From MPNP01 sp965116235 (GTDB lineage Bacteria > Pseudomonadota > Alphaproteobacteria > Rhodobacterales > Rhodobacteraceae), in NCBI GenBank assembly GCA_965116235.1, contig OZ220496.1, positions 2,480,001-2,544,000 of the forward strand: a stretch of 64,000 nt of DNA. Reading direction: 5' to 3'. A program made the translations under genes and the position numbers. The notes under the pieces are model-generated. The model searched no databases, was not told the origin of the DNA, and worked only from the letters and a program-made list of their open reading frames with translations. Every line of letters begins with the position of its first letter. The first letter of the stretch is position 1. Shown one piece after another: positions 47,398 through 54,238 of this stretch.

Positions 47398-47742
47398 ATG
47401 AAACAGGAGGGGGGGGGGACAACTTGGAGAGATTGGCTAGAGTTCGCTTGCAAGGCCGCTTGGCGGTCTTGTCCCACCCGGATGCGCACAACGGAATGGC
47501 AGGTCAACCTCAAAGGTTCAAAACGGTTTGGAAGTTCGATCCAATCACACTCCCGGTCACAGGGACGATCACATGACGGAATGGCTTGGGGCAAGGCTGG
47601 GAGGGTTCAGCCGCTGGCCTGTGCCGATGCCGACAAACGGCATCGACACATACCCGACGGCCTTCTGTCTCCCGATCAGAAGCGGAAGGTCACGGCCACT
47701 CCGCCCCCAAAGTCGGTGTTGTCGCTCCCCGCTGTTGCATAA
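47398..47742 (+). other. Putative small frame across a G10 run
   Basis: ATG at 47398 opens a 114-codon frame whose codons 4-7 (GAG GGG GGG GGG) are a run of ten G, the same relative position as in the autotransporter gene. Loss of one G would lead to a stop within seven codons after the run. The peptide is unrecognised and its 3' part is antisense to the autotransporter end, so it may not be a gene. Confidence 0.2.
47620..47650 (-). terminator. Strong hairpin after the autotransporter gene
   Basis: TGTGCCGATGCCG and CGGCATCGACACA pair at 12 of 13 positions around a five-base loop, 26 bases beyond the autotransporter stop. There is no T run on either strand after it, so it may act as an mRNA-stabilising 3' stem or a Rho-assisted end rather than a classical terminator. 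Confidence 0.5.
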
Positions 47743-50639
47743 AAGGCATCCCCCGTCAGCTGCGTCGTGTCGCCGCTGCCCAGAGACATCGCCCCGCCCA
47801 CGCCCATCCGCACCCAGATCGGCTTCACCTCGGTCGCCAGCCGAGTGCCGGCCACCATCACCGCATGCTTGGACGAGAACTCATGCTCCAGATCCAGCGA
47901 CGCATACAGCCGACCGTTCGCATCCTTGGGACCCAGCTCGGCCAAGACACCCACACGACCTTGGACGCTCTGCTCCCTGTCCGGGGTGACCAGACCGGCC
48001 CCATCGATCGTGGTCGGTTCGTCAAAGGCGTCCATGTCCACCGATGACCAGGACAGACCCCCACGCGGGGTCACGGCCATGCCCCCTATACTCATCGGCT
48101 GACCGACTTCCACACCGAACGCCAGACCGCTGCCACCACCCTTGGAGGTGATCACGCCCTGGCGATTGGATGTCAGCGCGATATCAAAGAACCGGGTGTA
48201 GCTCAGCTGGCCGTCCACATACAGCCCGCTGTCGTCCGTCCAGGTCAGGGACACGCCCACACCGGTGCCGCTCGCTTCCATGGTGCCACCCCTCTTGACG
48301 GTGGCCTCGCTCTGCCGGTAGTGGGCACTCACGCCCAGCACCAGACGATCATCGGTCGGCACCTCCAGACCCGCCTCAAAGTCGGTCTGCTTGACATCCC
48401 ACGCCAGAGACTGACGCCAGAAGTCCGTTGCGGTCGTCGATGTATCGGCCATCCGTTCCCCATCGCGAACCGCCAGACGCACCCAGACACTGGTGCGGGA
48501 ACCCGGAGTTACCACATGCTCACCCTTGCTGCTCTGGACCATGACCTCCTCGTCGCCGGTGGTCCGGCGAGGCACCGCCATGCGCGTGCTGTAAGGCGTC
48601 AGCTCCACCAGACCCAGAAGCACCGACGGCAACACCTCATACAGACGCGCCCGATGGCTGTACAGACGCAGGTCCATCGTCGTGTCATCCACAAACCGGT
48701 AGCCCTCTTTATCGTCAAGCTCCGTGAGCTGGGCCTTGAACACCTGTTCATACACGCCCCTCCGGTCGCCACGGCGATACACAATTCCCTTCGTGGCATC
48801 GTCCGCCTTCAACTCTGTCTCAGTCCCTGATGCACTGCGGGTCTTGATCGTTACCTCTCCTTCCACGGCCTTGTCCCGAGGAGTTCGGTCTGCACCCTTC
48901 GGATGGAAAATCTGGCCTTTGACATGACCCACGACACCCGCCTCGTCCTGCTCCAGGATCACCGCGACATCGCCCGCCTTGCCATCGACCTCGATGGCCA
49001 CGCCGGAGGTCGCCTTGACATGAGCCCAGGGACCAATCACGATCGTGCCGCCCCCGACCTTGTCGCCGGTTTGAGTGCTCCTCCGCACATACACGCCCGC
49101 GCATTTGTCACGGCCGGTCTGCGTGTCGGTGCATGTGTCGCCGCCCGTAACCGTACCGTAGACAGCGACATGAAACGGGCGCTTTTCGGTACCGGAATGG
49201 CGAACCAGAATGCCGTGCCACCCGGCGACAATCGAGCTGTCCTTCTCCGCCTTGACCGTGACCTTACCCGTGCCGGAATCCTCGGCATAGATGCCGTCTT
49301 CCTTCGCCTTGATACGGCTGCCGGCCTTCAGCGTAACCTTGACATCTTGAGTGCCAGCCGTCCTAATGCCCTGTCCGCCTGCATCGATCAACAGGCCTCC
49401 GTGGGTGACCGTGACCTTGCCGTAGGAACCTACATCGAGCCCTATCTCCTTCGCCGTGATGCGGCTACCCTTCTCCATCGTAACCGTTGCGGCTTGCCGG
49501 CCATTCGCCCCAATGCCGTATCCAGCCGCGTCGATCATGCCTCTGTGGATGATCGTGACGGTACCGACGCGGGCGTCTCCCTCAATGTTGCCATGGATTC
49601 CATACGGATAGGCCCCACTGGCCGCGTGTGTCGTGTCCGGCGATTCGCCTATGAGGTTCGTCACAATCTTGCTGTTCGCCCCCGTCTCAATCACTATGTC
49701 GCCCTTGATCCCGCTCCCGCTTTTGGGGTCATCCATAAATGCATCTATCCCGTGCGTGGCATATATATGGCCTTGGTGCGTGATCGTGATCGTGCCAACA
49801 CCTGCGGGCTCCATACTGGCGTGAATGCCACGCGCACCAATGGGTTTATCCTCCAAGCCGAGCATCACCCCGGGGTCAACCGTAATCGTGATGTCACCCT
49901 TGGCATACTGCACAACATCCACACCAAGGCCCTTCTGATGAGTGTTCGCGGCGGTGTCCTCCGCACGAATGGAACCACCGGTGAGATGAATCGTGATCGG
50001 AATCGTCGTGCTAGTCGGGGCACCATTCGTTTGAGCATAAATGCCCGCCTTCCTATAATACGTCGACTGCGACACGTCAATTGTGGCCGCGGATATGAGG
50101 CGGATACCCTTGGTCACTACCCCGCTCCCGGCTTTCCCCTTGTGTTCAAGTTGAATGCCAAAAGCGGTACCCGAAGCCGTGATGGTGCTGCCTTTTTCCA
50201 GTTCGAGCTTGAGCAAGCCGGCCCCGTCACGCGTCATGCGTATGCCATAGTCATTCGAATGGATTGTTGTCACGCGACCCATGACCACAACGTCATTGTC
50301 GCCGTCCCCTTCGGCGTCAATATCAAGGGCCGTTGCGCCGATGGGTGTTGCACTCGTACCGATCTGGGCCCCGTTCAAATCCAGCTTCAGCCCCTTGTTC
50401 AGTCCGCTGCATGCAATGCCACTCGTGTATGGGTTGGTGTCGTCAAGGGTCAGAATAGCCGGAACAGGCGGTGTGCCTGGATCTTCGGCATTCGTGCACG
50501 TCCCTTGAGCCGCAACGGAATGCGGCGAGGCTACAAATATCCCCAGTCCCGCAAGCAGTACACCAATGGTCGCAAGGCCTGAGGCCGGTCCACCGAGGGA
50601 CCGAACCGAGAGGTCATCTACCCCCCCCCTCGCGTTCAT
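47676..50639 (-). CDS. Phase-variable autotransporter (type Va)
   Basis: The 987-residue product has a long signal peptide (hydrophobic GLATIGVLLAGLGIFVA, cut near residue 45). A passenger to about residue 710 is built of short repeated beta-helix-like turns such as GTITITHQGHIYATHGIDAF, KVTVTHGGLLIDAGGQGI and GKVTVKAEKDSSIVAGWHGI. A C-terminal barrel of about 275 residues ends VAVTFRF. It would be displayed on the cell surface; its ligand is unknown. Codons 4-7 contain nine G in a row. No ATG, GTG or TTG start is seen shortly after the run, and an in-frame TGA lies upstream, so translation must cross the run. No clear Shine-Dalgarno is visible. The gene is GC-richer than its neighbours (a sampled line has 37 of 60 versus 27 of 60 in ligA). 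Confidence 0.9.
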   Translation of the reverse strand: MNARGGVDDLSVRSLGGPASGLATIGVLLAGLGIFVASPHSVAAQGTCTNAEDPGTPPVPAILTLDDTNPYTSGIACSGLNKGLKLDLNGAQIGTSATPIGATALDIDAEGDGDNDVVVMGRVTTIHSNDYGIRMTRDGAGLLKLELEKGSTITASGTAFGIQLEHKGKAGSGVVTKGIRLISAATIDVSQSTYYRKAGIYAQTNGAPTSTTIPITIHLTGGSIRAEDTAANTHQKGLGVDVVQYAKGDITITVDPGVMLGLEDKPIGARGIHASMEPAGVGTITITHQGHIYATHGIDAFMDDPKSGSGIKGDIVIETGANSKIVTNLIGESPDTTHAASGAYPYGIHGNIEGDARVGTVTIIHRGMIDAAGYGIGANGRQAATVTMEKGSRITAKEIGLDVGSYGKVTVTHGGLLIDAGGQGIRTAGTQDVKVTLKAGSRIKAKEDGIYAEDSGTGKVTVKAEKDSSIVAGWHGILVRHSGTEKRPFHVAVYGTVTGGDTCTDTQTGRDKCAGVYVRRSTQTGDKVGGGTIVIGPWAHVKATSGVAIEVDGKAGDVAVILEQDEAGVVGHVKGQIFHPKGADRTPRDKAVEGEVTIKTRSASGTETELKADDATKGIVYRRGDRRGVYEQVFKAQLTELDDKEGYRFVDDTTMDLRLYSHRARLYEVLPSVLLGLVELTPYSTRMAVPRRTTGDEEVMVQSSKGEHVVTPGSRTSVWVRLAVRDGERMADTSTTATDFWRQSLAWDVKQTDFEAGLEVPTDDRLVLGVSAHYRQSEATVKRGGTMEASGTGVGVSLTWTDDSGLYVDGQLSYTRFFDIALTSNRQGVITSKGGGSGLAFGVEVGQPMSIGGMAVTPRGGLSWSSVDMDAFDEPTTIDGAGLVTPDREQSVQGRVGVLAELGPKDANGRLYASLDLEHEFSSKHAVMVAGTRLATEVKPIWVRMGVGGAMSLGSGDTTQLTGDAFYATAGSDNTDFGGGVAVTFRF
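50621..50629 (-). repeat. G9 homopolymer inside the autotransporter 5' coding region
   Basis: Nine consecutive G on the coding strand, codons AGG GGG GGG G. Nine keeps the frame; eight gives TAG and ten gives GGT AGA TGA immediately after the run. This is the form of a slipped-strand switch. Confidence 0.9.
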
Positions 50640-50736
50640 GGGCGCGTGCAGGCTGGCCCCGTCTGCCCCAAATCGAAATCAATTCTGTCATGGTCATTGT
50701 TCCCTTTTCATTGTCCAAAAAGTTGTATATGGTCCC

Positions 50737-50766
50737 ATTAACTACCCCCCCCCATGGGATTTGCAA
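50737..50766 (-). promoter_or_regulatory. Candidate autotransporter promoter with a G9 spacer
   Basis: On the minus strand TTGCAA (50766-50761) and GTTAAT (50742-50737) are 18 bases apart, and nine of those 18 are a G run (50753-50745). A change of one base would alter the spacer to 17 or 19. The predicted transcript would start near 50730, about 90 bases before the ATG. The boxes match consensus only moderately. Confidence 0.4.
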
Positions 50767-51138
50767 CTCTTTCTTGCCGTTCCAAGTCATTTTTCGGCAA
50801 ACTGTCGCATATGTGCAACACCCCCGGTTTCAACGGCATGTTGTGGCCGGCTCAGATGAAAGTCTCGCACGGTACGCGATCAATCACGGCTGTACGAAGA
50901 TTGAGCCTTTTCTGGTGTTCACGCATCCCGACATGCATGATACCATCGGACTGTCTTGGTGGATGGGGTCATGCGCCGGGCTGGGATAATGGCAAAAGTG
51001 GCGGTCCTGCCCCACCGGACACTCCTGAGGTTGCCGAAGTCCGGAGGCGAGCACACGCGTACCTAGGAGATCGAATTTCCGAAACCGATTTTTTGTCGCC
51101 TTGCAAAACAAATGCTCTTGCAACTTTCGGATGGCGTT

Positions 51139-51228
51139 GGTAGTGTCTCAGTTTGAATATAATTTACGTACTACTTCCCCACATGATCGTGATTTCTATG
51201 GTTCAATAATTCAAACTGAGACACCACC
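51139..51228. mobile_element. 90-base MITE with 8-base target duplication
   Basis: The ends GGTAGTGTCTCAGTTTGAAT and its inverted partner at 51209-51228 match at 19 of 20 positions. The element is flanked by a direct repeat ATGGCGTT at 51131-51138 and 51229-51236. Eight-base duplications and GG-starting ends fit families such as IS1595 or IS256-like elements. No transposase is encoded, so movement would depend on one elsewhere in the genome. Confidence 0.8.
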
Positions 51229-51879
51229 ATGGCGTTCGGTGGAACCGGCCTCAAGAACGCACACGTTCAGAAGCTTGGAGACTCGCTCCCGCAGGGGGTG
51301 GTTTTAGCGTTATGGCGATAGCCACGACACTCCCAGCCGCTGGCTAGGCCGTATTCGAACCCGCATGGCACGAGGAGGCAACCATTCGACAAAACGGTGA
51401 ACCGGCGAGCTGCCGGAACAAGCGATGATGGCCTCAGGCTTAAGACGACCGCAACATGATCGTGGTACCCTGCCGGCAAGCTTTCAAATTGATGACGACG
51501 CTCGGTGACCGGTTAGAGAAACTGGCAAGAGGCTGTTTGCAGGATTACCAGACGTCGTTGATCCACACGGATTTACTTAGCGAGATGGCAGGTCGGGAGT
51601 CATGATTCGCATGGGCCGCCCAATATGCATGAACGCAAGCACAATCATTACAAAAGACCGTGCCGGTGTTTGTTGATAGGCAACTGTCATCTTGTAATCA
51701 ACGGTCATCACCGAGCGCACGGTCCGTGTTCTTCCTTGATGACTTTTCGACCCAAGTCTCCACCTTGTTATTTACGGAAATCTGCTATAGATTCTCCCTA
51801 TGTTCGCGAGGCACTGTTTCTCTTAGTGATACTGTTCGACATTGCGTAACACTGAATTGGCAGTGGGAGAAGGCTTTCA

Positions 51880-52338
51880 ATGGATGTTGATGACAAGGTA
51901 GTTCAACTCTATTCTCAGCGGATACTCCAGTTGGCGGCCAGCGTTCCAAATTGTGAAAGCTTGAAGGATTTTGATGCTAGGGCCAAAGCACGCTCACCGC
52001 TTTGCGGTTCGACCGTGACCGTCGAGTTGAAGGTGAACAAAGGAAGAATTTGTAACTTTGCCCAGAATGTGAAGGCCTGTGCCCTTGGACAAGCATCCGC
52101 TGCAATCGTCGGCAAGCAGATTGTCGGTCGAAACTATACTGAAATCAAGAAGGCCCGAGACCAGTTGGCCGACATGTTAAAGCACGGGGCTTCACCTCCT
52201 GATGAGCCTTTCAATGAATTGAAAGTGCTTTTGCCAGCCCGTTACTACAAAAATCGTCATGCCTCCATATTGCTTGTTTTGGATGCCACACTGAACGCAT
52301 TTTGCCAAATCGACAACTGCTGTCCCGCTCTGAACTAA
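51880..52338 (+). CDS. IscU/NifU-like iron-sulfur scaffold protein
   Basis: The 152-residue product has RSPLCGSTVTVELKV and VKACALGQASAAIVGKQIVG, the first two cysteine motifs of the U-type scaffold fold, and a conserved YKNRHASILLVLDATLNAF. The third cysteine of classical IscU is replaced in NRHAS, and the Asp of the first motif is not in its usual place. This form is common as a stand-alone protein in alphaproteobacteria. Four residues near the end include Cys (FCQIDNCC), which is not a motif I know. GAGAAGG lies six bases before the ATG. No isc or suf genes are nearby. Confidence 0.82.
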   Translation: MDVDDKVVQLYSQRILQLAASVPNCESLKDFDARAKARSPLCGSTVTVELKVNKGRICNFAQNVKACALGQASAAIVGKQIVGRNYTEIKKARDQLADMLKHGASPPDEPFNELKVLLPARYYKNRHASILLVLDATLNAFCQIDNCCPALN

Positions 52339-52627
52339 CAGCACAAAAACAAGCGATACCCATTTTCACGCTAGACAGGATGATTTTTTCGAACTTCGTG
52401 ACCTCTCTTGCTGCATGGGTTGCAGGTAGTTCCACAATCATTGCTGAAACCGGTTCGCCATTCAACAAAGCACGATGTATCTTGGCCTATAAACCTAGGA
52501 AAATAAGTGTCGTAGGCTAAAACGAAATGCTAGCCGCCATGCCTTTCCTTTGCACGATATAACGCATTCGATAATCCAATTTGCTTCCTGTCTTTGAAGG
52601 CCGTGGCAATTGTGACTTTATCCTGAG

Positions 52628-53995
52628 TTATGCTTCGAAAGCATCCAGGTCGGCATCGGCTGATATTGCCTCAGGTGACACGTCTTCAGGCTCGGAATTC
52701 CCAGACCTTAACAAAGGTGCAGACCTTTTCCAGGCGACTAATTTTGAGCCAAACTGCCCGTAAAAACTAGGCACTAGATTTTCAAGATCTTCAATGAAAT
52801 TCGATAGTTGAGTAAAACGGGTGCCCAAACGCTTGGAATGAAAAATCTGAAAACTCACCGGGGCCAAATGCTCTTTGCCTGCTCCTACAATGTTCACATC
52901 ATTCAAAAGGTCGTTAACCAAATGATATGTGTCTGCACTCCTTCTTGGCCATTGAATGCATACGTGAAGATCTGATAAATCGTCGTGTTTGATCTGCCTT
53001 AATAGCCAGTTGATGCGGGCTACTGTGGATTTCTTGTTTTCGGGCGCACGCAAGGTCATGCCAACATCTATGGTACGCCGTGCCAAATCGGCAACGACAT
53101 CGAGAGGCGCGGTAGCGTTCGGAATTTTCAACGATAGCCGAAGTTGGTTCTCTTTGTTCAAAATTGACAATTCATCTTTAAGCCGCAGATTGGGATCTTG
53201 GGCGTGCTTTCGGGCGAGCCTGACTGAAACTGCGGCTTCCGTTAACCGGCTTAGAATGAGAGAAAGATCACGGGTCTCTTGATGCCAGGCCTGCATCACT
53301 TCCATGGCTTCTGCAGACTTCGGGGAAATGCTGCCCCCACTTGCGACCAAGCGATTGATATCAGCCCACTCGCGAGGCATACGGGTAAAGCCTTGAACTC
53401 CGGAACTGTGGTGTGCCAAAAATCGGCGAAGCTCGTTGAGCAACATTCTTTGATCACACTGGGCTTTATCAATGCGATGAAAGATGAGTTCCGCTGTCGT
53501 CAGGACAAACATCCAAGACCAATGAATAACTGGAATCCGTGAACGGCTCTTTCGAACACTTTCCAGAGGATGGACGGTAGGAGCAGTAGCAAATTGATTG
53601 GAAATGGTTATCAGGCAGTCAACACCATTTTCCTTTGCTAAAGCACGGTATCTCTCGACTTGACCATCGTCAAGAGTGGCGTTGCCTACTTTTGCCTCGA
53701 CAAATGCTTTCTACACACGCGACCCAACTTTTAGAACAATAAGCCCATCTGGTCTTTCCTTCATGCCATTTGGCAAGCTGGCTGGCACTATTTCCGTATA
53801 TGAATCAATTTGGGCACTGGTTCCGACTCTTTGCTTCGCACTCGACAGCAATTCACGACCGAGTTCATCAATCCTCGAAATACAAGCCAAGGTAATGGAC
53901 GTAGCCCGCCCTTCCTTGGACGTATTTGAAAGAACCGGGAACAACCGTGCAACCTCACCTTGTGACAAATACTCAGGAAGGCTTGCGCTAGACAT
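52628..53995 (-). pseudogene. PD-(D/E)xK nuclease-like gene interrupted by one amber codon
   Basis: Two frames, 53995-53711 and 53512-52628, lie in the same phase. The 66 codons between them are open, so only TAG at 53713-53711 breaks a 455-codon gene. Joined, the text reads KERPDGLIVLKVGSRV, stop, KAFVEAKVGNATLDDGQ: a PDG followed by ExK, the core of PD-(D/E)xK nucleases, with the stop between the two catalytic parts. The later part (LITISNQF, VIHWSWMFVL, RINWLLRQI) is helical and of unknown function. TGG to TAG is the simplest origin. A recent pseudogene, a sequence error, or readthrough are all possible. No partner genes are visible. Confidence 0.75.
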
Positions 53996-54238
53996 GGAAC
54001 ACCAAACACCAATTGATTATTCAGTAAACCCGCATGATAATAAGGCGTTCACCGGAAAACAAACACCTCTTTCCTGTCACAAACCGCTTCTAAGGTCGAT
54101 TGGACCCAAGGCTCACGTGGTTCAGAACCTATACTGCAACCAACCAAAACTTTCCACCAATAATCAGGTCACGGTTCGTTTTTGCCTCTGTTTCTGACAT
54201 GCCATAATGAAGCAGAAATTATCGGCCAAGCGTCCTTC

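Larger units (their letters stand above)
46806..47675. other. Gene-poor region with MITE, hairpin and poly-G run
   Basis: These 870 bases hold no recognisable protein. What can be seen is a MITE-like element (46970-47175), a run of ten G at 47409-47418 and a strong hairpin at 47620-47650. Small frames around 47319-47742 on the plus strand pass through the G run but resemble nothing I know. Confidence 0.5.
50640..51879. other. 1.2-kb region without a recognisable gene
   Basis: Besides the autotransporter promoter area (to about 50770) and the 90-base MITE at 51139-51228, I find no convincing protein or RNA. Frames on both strands are short and unrecognised. A weak promoter-like pair for the IscU-like gene is TTGTTA (51765-51770) and TATAGA (51786-51791), with a 15-base spacer. 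The region may contain decayed mobile DNA. Confidence 0.45.

Noticed and set aside
48903..50582. 559-codon plus-strand frame opposite the autotransporter
   Set aside because: It is exactly antisense to a well-supported autotransporter with signal peptide and barrel; its peptide has no domain-like order and arises from the repeated, GC-rich coding pattern.
52628..53512. Treating the 294-codon frame downstream of the amber codon as an independent gene
   Set aside because: It is in the same phase as the upstream frame, with open codons between, and its first residues fall in the middle of a continuous domain.
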